Source: Deltaproteobacteria bacterium (GTDB taxonomy: Bacteria > Desulfobacterota > Dissulfuribacteria > Dissulfuribacterales > QOAL01). From it: a stretch of 64,000 bases of DNA. Made by a program: the position numbers and the translations under genes. Below the pieces are notes generated by a model, which saw only the letters and a program-made list of their open reading frames with translations, was not told where the DNA came from and did not search any database. Of this stretch, positions 10,901 to 19,790 are shown in pieces; position 1 is the first letter of the stretch; each line of letters opens with the position of its first letter. The DNA lies in NCBI GenBank assembly GCA_026986785.1, contig JALSNW010000035.1:1-64000 (forward strand). The letters run 5' to 3'.

Positions 10901-12069
10901 CCGAGCCTGATGGCCGGGAAAGAGAGCGATATCCTGTCATCTATGGTGCAGAACTGCTGGTGAAAGAGGGCCAGAAAGTGGAACCTGGTACCAAGTTGGC
11001 CCAATGGGATCCTTTCACTATCCCAATACTAACGGAGGTAGATGGGAAGGTGAAATTTGGAGACATCATAGAAGGTGTGACCATACAGGAAAAGGTAGAT
11101 CCTGTAACTGGAAAGTCCAGCAAGGTGGTCATCCAATACAAGGCTGCAGAATACAGGCCGAGGATCTCTATAAAGGATGATCGTGGCCGGACCAAAAAAC
11201 TCATCAAGACCAAAGGGGATGCACGTTATCTGCTTCCAGTGGGGGCCATCATCACGGTGAACGAGGGAGATATGGTGCAGCCAGGTCAGGTGCTGGCAAA
11301 GATACCCAGGGAGACCACCAAGACCAAGGACATAACAGGTGGTCTGCCAAGGGTGGCAGAACTTTTTGAAGTGAGAAAGCCCAAGGAATATGCGATAATT
11401 TCAGAGATCGACGGGGTTGTCTCCTTTGGAAAGGACATAAAGAATAAGCGCAGGATCGTTATCACCCCTGAATTCGGCGAGCCTCGAGAGTATCTTGTCC
11501 CCAGGGGTAAACATATAAACGTACATGAGGGCGATTATGTGCGTGCAGGTGAGCCCCTTATGGATGGTGTGATCAATCCCCATGACCTCTTGCGGGTCAA
11601 GGGTGAGAAGGAGTTGGCCCGTTATCTTGTCAACGAGATCCAGGAGGTCTACAGGCTTCAAGGAGTAAAGATCAATGACAAGCATATAGAGATCATTGTT
11701 CGCCAGATGCTCAAGCGGGTCAAGATAACAGGTGTAGGAGACAGCAATTTCATGCTGGGCGAACAGGTGGAAAGGCATCGGTTCGAGGAGGAGAACGAAC
11801 GTATCCTCGCCAAGGGTGGGGAGCCTGCAACTGCTGAGCCCATGCTTCTGGGGATAACCCGTGCTTCTCTTACTACGGATAGCTTCATCTCGGCTGCGTC
11901 CTTCCAGGAGACGACCAAGGTACTGACAGATGCCTCCATAGCGGGTAAGGTGGATTATCTAAGGGGCCTGAAAGAAAATGTGATAATGGGACGTCTGATC
12001 CCTGCTGGTACAGGTCGGGTATTCTATGAACAGAAGGAAAAAAGGCGCATGGAAAGGCAGGCTGTCTGA
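7987..12069 (+). CDS. rpoC: DNA-directed RNA polymerase subunit beta-prime
   Basis: A 1360-residue subunit carrying the catalytic magnesium loop, seen as [17 protein letters not shown]. The N-terminal zinc finger appears as [23 protein letters not shown], and a second cysteine cluster as [15 protein letters not shown]. The trigger-loop and bridge-helix region contains [20 protein letters not shown]-like sequence. The stop codon overlaps the next gene's start by one base, which implies translational coupling to a methyltransferase. The expected rpsL-rpsG-fusA continuation is absent. Confidence 0.98.
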   Translation: MDDLLSLFTKPKDPLNFKAVRISISSPETILKRSHGEVKQPETINYRTFKPERDGLFCAKIFGPVKDYECLCGKYKRMKHRGVVCEKCGVEVIQSKVRRQRMAHISLAAPVAHIWFLKSLPSKIGSLLDLSLKELERVLYFESHIVIESQLPEIPVGMLMSDETYQKNYEQFGDKFQVGIGAEAVHYLLSHLDLDAISVELREEMQKTRSEAKRKKLGKRLRVVEAFRGSGNKPEWMILNVIPVLPPDLRPLVPLDGGRFATSDLNDLYRRVINRNNRLRRLKDLDAPDIIIRNEKRMLQEAVDVLFDNGRRGRVVTGPNKRPLKSLSDMLKGKQGRFRQNLLGKRVDYSGRSVIVVGPELKLHECGLPKRMAIELFKPFIYNKLEEKGLVSTIKSAKRMVEKELPEVWDALDEVVREHPVLLNRAPTLHRLGIQAFEPVLVEGKAIMLHPLVCSAYNADFDGDQMAVHVPLSVEAQSEARVLMMSTNNILSPAHGGPIITATQDVVLGVYYMTRDRVNAKGEGKSFSSLDEVIMAYEQGIVDVQAKIKVMMDGELVETTAGRVLLYDIVPEEVPFSLVNKVMRKKDLASLIDKAYRLAGAKKTCIMADRLKNLGYHHATLAGISISINDMNIPARKQEILDKAREEVAEVQRQYAEGLITDGERYNKVIDIWTRATDEVAKEMMNDISTEIYETKDGKKLEIPSFNPIFVMADSGARGSKDQIRQLAGMRGLMAKPSGEIIETPIMANFREGLSVLEYFISTHGARKGLADTALKTANSGYLTRRLVDVAQDSTITQSDCGTIDGIEIEHLMEGGEIIQRVGERVLGRVALMDIVDPVTGEVLVEANQEIDEEKVKKLEDAGISKVEIRSVLACRAPFGVCAKCYGRDLARGRMVAPGEAVGIIAAESIGEPGTQLTMRTFHIGGTASGKVEQAEIRCHGTGTVKFERIVSVVNSEGREVVLNRNGEIVITEPDGRERERYPVIYGAELLVKEGQKVEPGTKLAQWDPFTIPILTEVDGKVKFGDIIEGVTIQEKVDPVTGKSSKVVIQYKAAEYRPRISIKDDRGRTKKLIKTKGDARYLLPVGAIITVNEGDMVQPGQVLAKIPRETTKTKDITGGLPRVAELFEVRKPKEYAIISEIDGVVSFGKDIKNKRRIVITPEFGEPREYLVPRGKHINVHEGDYVRAGEPLMDGVINPHDLLRVKGEKELARYLVNEIQEVYRLQGVKINDKHIEIIVRQMLKRVKITGVGDSNFMLGEQVERHRFEEENERILAKGGEPATAEPMLLGITRASLTTDSFISAASFQETTKVLTDASIAGKVDYLRGLKENVIMGRLIPAGTGRVFYEQKEKRRMERQAV

Positions 12070-12815
12070 TGTTAAAACTAAAGCTATCCACTGAACGGGG
12101 CAGGGCTGATGTCCAGGGCAGAGCCAGGAAATTAGAGGTGCCCCAAGAGGCCATGCCAATAGTGAAAAGGCTCATGGCCAAGTATCAGCTTGATTTTGAA
12201 TGTGTAAATGTCTTGGGTAGGACGTTTTATTTCCTTCATGTGTCGGATCTAACCCCTCTGCTGACAGGAGATGTGTTTAAGAATGCCCCAGACTTCCCCT
12301 TTTGGGTAAAGATATGGGAGGCATCCTTGGTGTTGGCAGAATTTGTGGCCAAGATGCCTCCAGATCCAACCAAGAGATTACTTGAGGTGGGGGCAGGTTT
12401 AGCAGTGCCAGGCATGGTTGCCAGTTCATTCGGGCACGATGTCACTGTGACCGATTACGAGGATGAAATCCTTGATTTTGCCAGGGCATCTGCCATTATC
12501 AACAATTGTCCTGATCTTAAGTGTTCTCCATTGGATTGGTTTGAACCCTCTGATCTTGGAAAATTCGATATCATATTGGCCTCTGAGGTGCTTTTTCACA
12601 AGAGGTTTTTCCAGCCCTTGTTGGATGTGTTGAATGAGTATCTGGCGCCAGGAGGTGTGATTTATATGTCACACGAGGCAGATAGGGAGACCCTCCTGCC
12701 CTTTTTCAGGATGTGTGAAGATCAATTCCGGATAGCCATGCAGAAAAGGCACTTCAAAAGGGGAGACAAGGAACTGGATATCCTGTTGACGCGGCTTACA
12801 AGGATAACCCACTGA
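12069..12815 (+). CDS. METTL/Methyltransf_16-type SAM-dependent methyltransferase
   Basis: A 248-residue class I methyltransferase. The pattern FPFWVKIWEASLVLAEF, then LLEVGAGLAVPGMVAS (SAM-binding motif I), VTVTDYEDEIL (motif II) and ASEVLFHKRFF resembles the METTL21/METTL20-like protein-lysine methyltransferase group rather than rRNA methylases. The family is known to methylate lysines of chaperones, elongation factors or ETF; the target here is not known. The ATG overlaps the rpoC TGA, so the gene is presumably translated together with rpoC. A translation- or polymerase-related substrate is an inference from position only. Confidence 0.78.
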   Translation: MLKLKLSTERGRADVQGRARKLEVPQEAMPIVKRLMAKYQLDFECVNVLGRTFYFLHVSDLTPLLTGDVFKNAPDFPFWVKIWEASLVLAEFVAKMPPDPTKRLLEVGAGLAVPGMVASSFGHDVTVTDYEDEILDFARASAIINNCPDLKCSPLDWFEPSDLGKFDIILASEVLFHKRFFQPLLDVLNEYLAPGGVIYMSHEADRETLLPFFRMCEDQFRIAMQKRHFKRGDKELDILLTRLTRITH

Positions 12816-13130
12816 GGACCCCTTTTTCTCCAGGCAATTCTTTTGATCATTTCTCCTCGTCTATTTGCTCCCTTTGGCCTGATTGCACTTATATGGCTAC
12901 CTCTTCCCCTCCTGAGCAGCTAAAAGATGTTCCTGTAAGCTGTCAGAGATATATAGTAGCTTGAAAAGCCGCGAGGGGGCTTTCGTTTTCACTGAATCCG
13001 CTGTGTGCTCAAGGCATTGGAATATCCAAGTATCCATGCACCCTTGATGTCTCTGGCCTCTTCAGCAAACTTGCGAGCTGCATAATCTGGGTTAAAATGG
13101 CTGAAATCATTGGGTGGATGGAGGAAAATC
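12816..13130. other. Intergenic stretch after the rpoC operon
   Basis: This 315-base gap has no plus-strand gene. It holds a terminator-like hairpin near 12965-12983 and a possible 47-codon gene on the minus strand, both listed separately. The first 140 bases are pyrimidine-rich on the plus strand and show nothing recognisable. Confidence 0.6.
12965..12988 (+). terminator. Terminator-like hairpin after the rpoBC-methyltransferase genes
   Basis: AAAGCC (12965-12970) pairs with GGCTTT (12978-12983) around a short G-rich loop and is followed by CGTTTTC. It could end the rpoBC transcript. Read on the other strand it lies directly after the stop of the candidate small ORF at 12989-13132, so it may act in both directions. 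Confidence 0.5.
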
Positions 13131-13132
13131 AT
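12989..13132 (-). CDS. Candidate small protein (47 aa), unrecognised
   Basis: A minus-strand reading frame of 47 residues beginning MIFLHPPNDF and containing AARKFAEEARDIKGAWILGY. The composition looks protein-like, with an amphipathic helix. Its ATG is preceded on the minus strand by GGAAGG at seven bases, and a hairpin follows its stop. It overlaps the first two bases of the DUF748 gene, divergently. No family is recognised. It may be a real small gene, a remnant, or chance. Confidence 0.3.
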   Translation of the reverse strand: MIFLHPPNDFSHFNPDYAARKFAEEARDIKGAWILGYSNALSTQRIQ

Positions 13133-16100
13133 GAAAATGCCTTCCAGGTATGGACAATTGCCACCTATTGTGAGAATAGGTCTTTGGTTCGTTATAGCCT
13201 TGGCCTTTTATTCCCTCGTCGGTTTCTTGGCAGTTCCTGCCCTTACAAGGTATCTATTGCAGGCCAAGTTGCCTTCTATATTGCATAGACAGGTCGTGGT
13301 CCAAAAGGTCTATTTCAATCCATTTACGCTGGACATGAGGTTGGAGGGGCTTGCCATTGGGAAACAGGGCAGTCCAAGACAGTTTGTCACTACGAAAGAG
13401 CTGGAGGTTAATCTCCAGGCCATATCTGTCATAAAGCAGGCCTTGGTAATGTCCACCATAAGGGTCGTAAGACCACAGATCTATATCAGTCTCGATAAAA
13501 AGGGCAGGTTCAATTTCCAGGATATTCTAAACAGTGGGAATGAGAAAAAGAAAGAGGCAGGAGATGAAGGACGGTTTCTCTTTTCCCTGAATAACATAGA
13601 GATAGTCAACGGGTCTGTATTCTTTGAGGACAGACTCAAAGGGGTTAGTCATAAGATGGAAGATATCAAGATAGGTATCCCCTTTATCTCTAATCTCAAG
13701 ACCAAGATAAGGATATATACAAAACCTTATTTTTCTGCCGTGATCAACGGTTCTGCCGTGGAATTCAAGGCAGAGACAAGGCCCTTTGCCAAGGATCATT
13801 CTACGAGGCTTCGTATAAAGCTGACAGATGTAAGCCTGGCCCATTATCTGGCCTATCTTACCGAATTCATCAACTTCAAGATAGATTCTGGTAGTCTTGC
13901 CACCGATCTGGACTTGGCCTTTGATGTAACAGAAGATGGATCCCAATCCATAAAGTTAGATGGGAACATGACAGTAGCTTCATTGGCCCTGTCCCAGGCT
14001 GGCAGGCCGTTTTTCAGGGTAAAGGCCTTGGGATTTAAGTTGAGACCATCCAATCTTTTCAAGAAAGAGATCCTGTTTTCAGATATCTTGGTGGAAAGAC
14101 CTCAACTTGAGGTGGTAAGACACAAAAATGGTTCTTTGAACCTGGAACACCTTGTAAAGACCAGCAGGGAGGCGGCAAACGATGGTTCTACCCCTTCCAA
14201 GGGCCGGGACAAGACCCTGCCCCTTGACCTCAGGGTAGAAAGGGCCAGGGTCAAGGCTGGAAGGATACATTTCAGGGATCTTGCAGCAGGAAATGGCACC
14301 TATGAGGCCACCTTGGAGCCAATAGATCTTCTCATAAAGGATCTTGGAACCCTTGACAAGGAACCTGCCAGGCTTGAGCTTGCACTGTCTACAGCACGCG
14401 GGGAGAGATTTTTGGCAAAGGGGGAGGTTGATTTCAATCCCATTGGTGTCGATCTGGCTCTAAAACTCGATAGGCTTTTCATTCCAAGTTATAGGCCCTA
14501 TTACGGCGGTCTTATAAATGGCGACGTTAAAGACGGTGTTGCCAATGTCTCTCTGAGTCTGCATCTCGATTCCACTGAGCCCACAGGCCCTTTTGTGACT
14601 ATTTCCGATCTCGCCGTAGAGGTGTCCAAGTTGACTCTTGGGGACAAGTCAGTAAAGACTCCTCCTTTGATCAACATCCCAAAGATTGTGTTGACTGGCG
14701 CAGAGGTGGATCTGTCCCAAAAGGATGTCCATATTTCCTCCATTTTGGTAGAAGGCCTGGAGACACAAGTAGTCATTGATAGGCATGGACAGGTGAACCT
14801 TTCCAAGATGGTCAAGGAAGTGGATCGACCATCTGAAAAGGATGATGTAAAAGATGAAACAGGAGGCTCCTTCCATTTCGCCCTGGACAAGTTTGCCTTG
14901 AAGGGGGCCAAGTGTTTCTTCAAAGATTTCTCTGGGGGCCAGCCTGTCGAATTACTCATATCTGGCATGGATGCCAGTATCGCCCATTTGGTAAATAGCC
15001 CGGGGAAGAGGGCCTCTTTTGACATCTCGTCCACCGTCGGCAGGAAAGGCAGGCTGAAGGTAATTGGCAGTACCGATTTTGAAATCAAGGACTTAGAGGC
15101 ATCTGTCAGTATTGACAGACTCGGAGTGAGACAGTTTCAGGGCTATGTGTCCAGGTTTTCAAATGCCATTCTCTACAAGGGCAGACTCTATGCAAAGGCC
15201 GAGCTAAAGCTTGTCTCCTCTGGGGATAGAGGTCTAAAGGTGTCTGCACGTGGTAGCAGTTCTCTTACTGGGGTATCCATCCTTGATCCTGTGACCAAAC
15301 GTTCGGTATTTCAATGGAAAAACATAGAGGCAAGGGATTTTCTGTTTGAAAATGAGCCATTCAAGCTCCACATAAAAAAGGTGATCTTGGATAGGGTGGC
15401 TGCAGATGTATTCTTTGACAAAGAGGGGAGGCTGAACCTTCTTGCCCTTAAAAAGAAAGAGCCGACCCAAAAGGGTAAGAACATCTCGGCTGAGGTCCCT
15501 GCATCTCGAAAGTCAAAGGGTGTCAATGCCAATCCCGACATAAGTATAAAGCTCGTGGCGTTCAAGGATTGTGCCCTCGAGATCAAGGACTTCAGTGTAA
15601 GCCCTCCATTTGTCAGGTCCATAAGCAGGTTGAACGGCCAGATCAAGTCTCTTTCCAGCCGTCCAGACATGCGGGCACAGATAGATCTGAGAGCACTTGC
15701 CGACAACAGTGCCAACATGGAGTTAAAAGGCCTCATCAATCCCCTTGCAAGGCCTTTGTTCGTGGATGTATGGCTCAGGGCAGGTGGTATAGGGATGACG
15801 AGATTCAGCCCTTATACCGCCAAGTTTCTCGGGTATGTAATCGACAAGGGCAAGCTTACATCAAAGGTGCATCTTGTTGTCCAGGGGGATCAGATCAAGG
15901 TGGACGACAAGGTCTTCCTGGACCAGTTCGACTTTGGCCACTCTGTGGAGAGCAAGGATGCAGTGAGTCTGCCTGTAAAGTTGGCTATTGCCCTTCTCAA
16001 GGACAGACAGGGGCATATAAATCTGGATATTCCTGTGAGGGGTAGTATGGATGATCCAGAATTTAGCATTGGCAGGGCCATAATGAGGGTCATAATAAAC

Positions 16101-16724
16101 ATCTTCATAAAGGCTGCCACATCTCCCTTCTCCCTCCTTTCCGCCATAGCAGGAAGTGGGGAGGACCTCCAGCAGGTAGAGTTTGTCCCTGGAACGAGCA
16201 GGCTCGATGAGAAGGCGAAAAAGAAGCTTTCCACGCTCGCAAAGGCCCTAAAGGACAGGCCAGCCCTCAAGGTTGAACTCACTGGTTATTATGATCCAAA
16301 AGCCGATCCCAAGGCCCTTGCCGATCTCAGGTTCTTGAGACTTCTCAGAAAGGAGAAGATGAAGGACCTGGATGACGAGGATAGGGAAAAGATAAAGTCT
16401 GTAGACGATGTGGAGATAGGAAAAGAAGAGTTTAAAAAATATCTGACCAAGGCTTACAAGGAGGCCCCTTTTGATAAACCCAAGATGTTCATAGGGCTGC
16501 TCAAGAAACAGCCACCAGAGGTCATGGAAAAGATGTTGCGTGATCATATCAAGGTAACCGAGGGAGATCTGGAGAATCTTGCTCTGGCCAGGAGCCAGGC
16601 AGTGCAAGATTATCTGAAGGGCGTGGGGGGCATAGAAAACAGCAGGATCTTCATCACGTCCCCAATGCGTTTCGATGGTAAAGGGAGTGGCTTTGGCTCA
16701 GTGGTGAGACTCTCTCTGAAATGA
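13131..16724 (+). CDS. DUF748 / AsmA-like envelope protein
   Basis: A very large protein of about 1197 residues. One N-terminal membrane helix (residues about 16-38) is followed by repeated beta-rich segments typical of AsmA/DUF748 proteins, which are thought to form elongated grooves for lipid transport or outer-membrane homeostasis. The C-terminal part has the DUF748 pattern AATSPFSLLSAIAGSGEDL and VEFVPGTSRLDEKAKKKL, with a lysine-rich OmpA-like tail. The start is ATG 13131, seven bases after GGAGG; an upstream in-frame TTG at 13110 has no such site. It appears monocistronic. Confidence 0.82.
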   Translation: MKMPSRYGQLPPIVRIGLWFVIALAFYSLVGFLAVPALTRYLLQAKLPSILHRQVVVQKVYFNPFTLDMRLEGLAIGKQGSPRQFVTTKELEVNLQAISVIKQALVMSTIRVVRPQIYISLDKKGRFNFQDILNSGNEKKKEAGDEGRFLFSLNNIEIVNGSVFFEDRLKGVSHKMEDIKIGIPFISNLKTKIRIYTKPYFSAVINGSAVEFKAETRPFAKDHSTRLRIKLTDVSLAHYLAYLTEFINFKIDSGSLATDLDLAFDVTEDGSQSIKLDGNMTVASLALSQAGRPFFRVKALGFKLRPSNLFKKEILFSDILVERPQLEVVRHKNGSLNLEHLVKTSREAANDGSTPSKGRDKTLPLDLRVERARVKAGRIHFRDLAAGNGTYEATLEPIDLLIKDLGTLDKEPARLELALSTARGERFLAKGEVDFNPIGVDLALKLDRLFIPSYRPYYGGLINGDVKDGVANVSLSLHLDSTEPTGPFVTISDLAVEVSKLTLGDKSVKTPPLINIPKIVLTGAEVDLSQKDVHISSILVEGLETQVVIDRHGQVNLSKMVKEVDRPSEKDDVKDETGGSFHFALDKFALKGAKCFFKDFSGGQPVELLISGMDASIAHLVNSPGKRASFDISSTVGRKGRLKVIGSTDFEIKDLEASVSIDRLGVRQFQGYVSRFSNAILYKGRLYAKAELKLVSSGDRGLKVSARGSSSLTGVSILDPVTKRSVFQWKNIEARDFLFENEPFKLHIKKVILDRVAADVFFDKEGRLNLLALKKKEPTQKGKNISAEVPASRKSKGVNANPDISIKLVAFKDCALEIKDFSVSPPFVRSISRLNGQIKSLSSRPDMRAQIDLRALADNSANMELKGLINPLARPLFVDVWLRAGGIGMTRFSPYTAKFLGYVIDKGKLTSKVHLVVQGDQIKVDDKVFLDQFDFGHSVESKDAVSLPVKLAIALLKDRQGHINLDIPVRGSMDDPEFSIGRAIMRVIINIFIKAATSPFSLLSAIAGSGEDLQQVEFVPGTSRLDEKAKKKLSTLAKALKDRPALKVELTGYYDPKADPKALADLRFLRLLRKEKMKDLDDEDREKIKSVDDVEIGKEEFKKYLTKAYKEAPFDKPKMFIGLLKKQPPEVMEKMLRDHIKVTEGDLENLALARSQAVQDYLKGVGGIENSRIFITSPMRFDGKGSGFGSVVRLSLK

Positions 16725-16861
16725 TCGCATCTGTATCATGAAAAATGCTATTTTGTTGTCTTTCTTGACTTTTACTCCAGGGATTGATATCGAGCGTAGA
16801 GATCTTTCAAGGCAAGGCAAAAGATCATTCCAATGATACAAGGAGCAGATAAGAAGGATTT

Positions 16862-18130
16862 ATGCAAGAGATCAAAAGTGAGCAGGAATTAAAGGAGATA
16901 CAGCTTGAAGGGCTGAAGTGGACGGTAAGACATGCCTATGAGAATAGTCCTTTTTACAAGAGGCATTTTGACAGGGCGGGTGTGGGCCCTGACGATATAA
17001 AAGGCATCGAAGACCTGAAAAAGTTACCGTTTACAGAGGCGGATCATCTAAGGGATGGTTACCCTTTCCCCCTTCTCAGTGTGCCCTTGGAGAAAGTGGT
17101 GAGGATCCATTCTTCATCTGGCACGACTGGCAAGAGGAAGATCCTCGCCTATACCAAGAAGGACATCCAGGACTGGACAGACTTTTTTGCAAGGGCTTTT
17201 CACATGGCTGGCATAGGGCCGGAAGACAGGGTTCAGATAGCCGTAGGCTATGGCCTTTGGACTGCCGGGGCTGGATTCCAGGCAGGCTGCGAGGAAGTAG
17301 GCGCCATGGCCATACCAGTGGGCCCAGGTAACTTGGAGCTCCAGTGCAAGTTCCTCCAAGACATGGCCTCCACATGTCTTTGTTGTACCTCCAGCATGGC
17401 CCTTCTCCTTGGAGAGGAGATAAATCGCAGAGGCTTGAGGGACAAGATAAACATCCATACGATCATCCAGGGATCTGAAAGGTGTAGTGACTCCATGAGG
17501 AAGGCCATATTGGAACACTTTGGTGCAAGACACCTATTCGATATCACAGGATTGACAGAGCTCTATGGTCCTGGTCCTGGTATAGATTGTAAGGAGCATG
17601 AGGGCATCCATTATTGGGCAGACTATTACATACTCGAGATCCTGGACCCAGATACATTGGAACCAGTGGAAGATGGTCAGATTGGTGAGATGGTAGTGAC
17701 GACCCTGAGGAAAGAGGCTAGCCCTCTCATACGTTATAGGACAAGGGATCTTACGCGAAGGATATCAGGCCCCTGTCCATGTGGAAGTATATTCCCAAGA
17801 CATGACAGGATCCTTGGTCGTAGTGACGACATGATAATCTTCAGGGGTGTGAATATATATCCTGGACAGATAGATGAGATCCTTTCAGATATAGAGGGCA
17901 TTTCCAGCGAATATCATGTCTTGCTCGAGCGCCGTGATGGCAAGGATTTCATGATGGTCAAGGTGGAGCGAGACAGTGCCGGGGACCAGGCCTGGGATGA
18001 CGATATACAGCGGCAGATAGAAAAGGAGATAAAGAGCCAGATCATGGTCTCCGCTGAGATCCAGATTGTGGATTATGGGGCACTGCCACGGTCTGAGAGA
18101 AAGTCAAAGAGGATATATGACCAGAGATAA
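16862..18130 (+). CDS. paaK: Phenylacetate-CoA ligase
   Basis: A 422-residue AMP-forming acyl-CoA ligase of the PaaK type, normal in length. It activates phenylacetate or a related aryl acid to its CoA thioester. Key pieces are HSSSGTTGKRK (phosphate loop), ITGLTELYGPG (adenylate site), IRYRTRDL, and DRILGRSDDMIIFRGVNIYPGQID leading into the small C-terminal domain. AAGGA precedes the ATG. The TRAP transporter genes start about 105 bases downstream, which suggests that the imported acid may be its substrate; this is inference. Confidence 0.9.
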   Translation: MQEIKSEQELKEIQLEGLKWTVRHAYENSPFYKRHFDRAGVGPDDIKGIEDLKKLPFTEADHLRDGYPFPLLSVPLEKVVRIHSSSGTTGKRKILAYTKKDIQDWTDFFARAFHMAGIGPEDRVQIAVGYGLWTAGAGFQAGCEEVGAMAIPVGPGNLELQCKFLQDMASTCLCCTSSMALLLGEEINRRGLRDKINIHTIIQGSERCSDSMRKAILEHFGARHLFDITGLTELYGPGPGIDCKEHEGIHYWADYYILEILDPDTLEPVEDGQIGEMVVTTLRKEASPLIRYRTRDLTRRISGPCPCGSIFPRHDRILGRSDDMIIFRGVNIYPGQIDEILSDIEGISSEYHVLLERRDGKDFMMVKVERDSAGDQAWDDDIQRQIEKEIKSQIMVSAEIQIVDYGALPRSERKSKRIYDQR

Positions 18131-18236
18131 AAATAGATGTCCCCATTCTTGTCCATAATGTATAACTGTATATCGATCTTGAATCAGAACCGTTCATTGT
18201 ATGGATGAACTGAAATTGAGAGGAGGCAAAAGGATT

Positions 18237-19268
18237 ATGAAGAACAGGATCTCGACAGCTATGTTGGTGACAATGGCTATTTCAGCCCTTGCTCTCTTTT
18301 CTGGGAGTGCAACCGCCCAGAAGATTGTACTTACATATGCGAATTTTCCACCCGCATCCACATTCCCTTGTGTGCAAATGGAGAAATGGAAGACCGAGGT
18401 CGAACTCAGAAGTGCAGGCGAGGTTGAGGTGAAGACGTTCCCTGGTTCCACCCTCCTCGGGGCCAAGAACATGATGGACGGGGTGGAAAGCGGGGTCGCA
18501 GACATAGGTGTGGTGGTATTTGCTTATCAGCCAGGCCGTTTCCCCTTGTTGGAAGGTGTGGATCTGCCCATCGGTTTTCCCGGTTCCAAGGTGGCCAATG
18601 CTGTGCTTTTCGATCTGTACGAGAAATATCAGCCAAAGAGCCTTTCAAAGGTCAAGGTACTGGCCCTTTTTACTGCCCCGCCAGCAGATATAATGTCTAA
18701 AAAGCCCATTAGAGATCTGGCAGACCTCAAGGGCTATGAACTAAGATGCACGGGGGCTGGCGTCAAGCCCCTAAAGTTATTGGGTGCCGTGCCAGTGGCA
18801 ATGCCCATGTCTGAAACCCCTGAGGCCTTGCAGAAAGGGATCGTCAAGGGGATCTTTTCATCCCTCGATATATTAAAGGATTTCAACTTTGCCGAATCCT
18901 GCCGCTATGCCACCATTTGCCATATGCAGACAACATCTTTCGCTGTTGTCATGAACATGAAGAAATGGAATAGTCTGCCCCAGAAGGTCAAGAAGATCAT
19001 GAACGACCTTGCCAGGGAACACTCCCTTTGGACAGGTGAATATATTGATCGCCATGTCAAGGAGTCCACCAATTGGGCAAAGAAAAAATACGGCGAGGAG
19101 ATTATAGTCCTGGACAGCTCTGAATACCAACTTTGGCACAAAAAGGTGGAACCCATAAAGGATGAGTGGCTTGCAAAGGCTAAGGCAAAAGGCCTGCCTG
19201 CTGATGCCTTCCTGAAGGATCTTTTCAGTCTCAAGGCCAAGTATGAAAGAGAGTTTTCATCGAATTAG
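18237..19268 (+). CDS. dctP: TRAP transporter substrate-binding protein (DctP family)
   Basis: A 343-residue periplasmic solute-binding protein. A signal peptide covers about residues 1-27 (MKNRISTAMLVTMAISALAL, ending SATAQ). The mature part has the DctP fold, including FPGSTLLGAKNMMDGVESGVADIG and the ligand-contacting arginine region ELRCTGAG. ATG 18237 is chosen over an in-frame ATG at 18201 because it follows AGAGGAGGC and directly begins the signal peptide. It would deliver an organic acid to DctQM. The ligand cannot be read from sequence; the adjacent PaaK hints at an aromatic acid. Confidence 0.92.
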   Translation: MKNRISTAMLVTMAISALALFSGSATAQKIVLTYANFPPASTFPCVQMEKWKTEVELRSAGEVEVKTFPGSTLLGAKNMMDGVESGVADIGVVVFAYQPGRFPLLEGVDLPIGFPGSKVANAVLFDLYEKYQPKSLSKVKVLALFTAPPADIMSKKPIRDLADLKGYELRCTGAGVKPLKLLGAVPVAMPMSETPEALQKGIVKGIFSSLDILKDFNFAESCRYATICHMQTTSFAVVMNMKKWNSLPQKVKKIMNDLAREHSLWTGEYIDRHVKESTNWAKKKYGEEIIVLDSSEYQLWHKKVEPIKDEWLAKAKAKGLPADAFLKDLFSLKAKYEREFSSN

Positions 19269-19278
19269 ATGATGCATC

Positions 19279-19310
19279 GAGGGCCTGAATACATTGACAG
19301 GCCCTCTTTC
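19279..19310 (+). terminator. Intercistronic hairpin between dctP and dctQ
   Basis: GAGGGCCTG (19279-19287) pairs perfectly over nine bases with CAGGCCCTC (19298-19306), followed by TTTCTC. It ends ten bases before the dctQ start. It probably causes partial termination or protects the dctP message from 3' decay, giving more binding protein than permease. It also occupies the place where a dctQ ribosome-binding site would be expected. Confidence 0.75.
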
Positions 19311-19315
19311 TCGTC

Positions 19316-19783
19316 GTGAGTAGAATAAATATCATATTCCTTTCAGTTGCTTGTATAATACTGCTCATGGGTCTCCTTGTTGCCGTGATCAACATGATCC
19401 TAAGGCCCTTCGGCCATCCCTTGACCGGTTCCTTTGAACTGATGGGTTATGGCAGTGCAATTATAACAGCCCTTGGTCTTGGTTTTAGCCAGGAGAAGAA
19501 GAGTCATATCGCCGTTGATATATTGTTCAAGAAGTTTCCATCTGGCCTGAAGAAGTGGCTAAATATCGTTGGTCTTTTGTTGTGCACCATCTTTTTCTCT
19601 GCAGTAGCTGTGAGGCTCTTTCTCTTTGCCTTGGACCTCAAGGCCAATGGAGAGCTTTCAGAGACCCTCATGGTGCCCTTTTATCCAGTGACTATGATAG
19701 TGAGCTTGGGGTTTGTGGTGCTCACCCTGAACCTGATCCACGATATCTTCGCGCTTGTGAACTCAAGGGGTAGAAAGGGCTGA
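19316..19783 (+). CDS. dctQ: TRAP transporter small permease (DctQ)
   Basis: A 155-residue membrane protein with four predicted helices, the normal DctQ size. The pattern LGLGFSQEKKSHIAVDI between helices two and three is typical of DctQ. It forms the membrane part of the TRAP transporter together with DctM. The GTG start has no clear Shine-Dalgarno sequence, because a hairpin occupies the upstream bases; expression may depend on read-through from dctP. dctM follows within eight bases. Confidence 0.88.
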   Translation: MSRINIIFLSVACIILLMGLLVAVINMILRPFGHPLTGSFELMGYGSAIITALGLGFSQEKKSHIAVDILFKKFPSGLKKWLNIVGLLLCTIFFSAVAVRLFLFALDLKANGELSETLMVPFYPVTMIVSLGFVVLTLNLIHDIFALVNSRGRKG

Positions 19784-19790
19784 TTCAACC

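Noticed and set aside
10129-11004. Long minus-strand frame within rpoC
   Set aside because: It lies wholly opposite rpoC and shows no recognisable domain.
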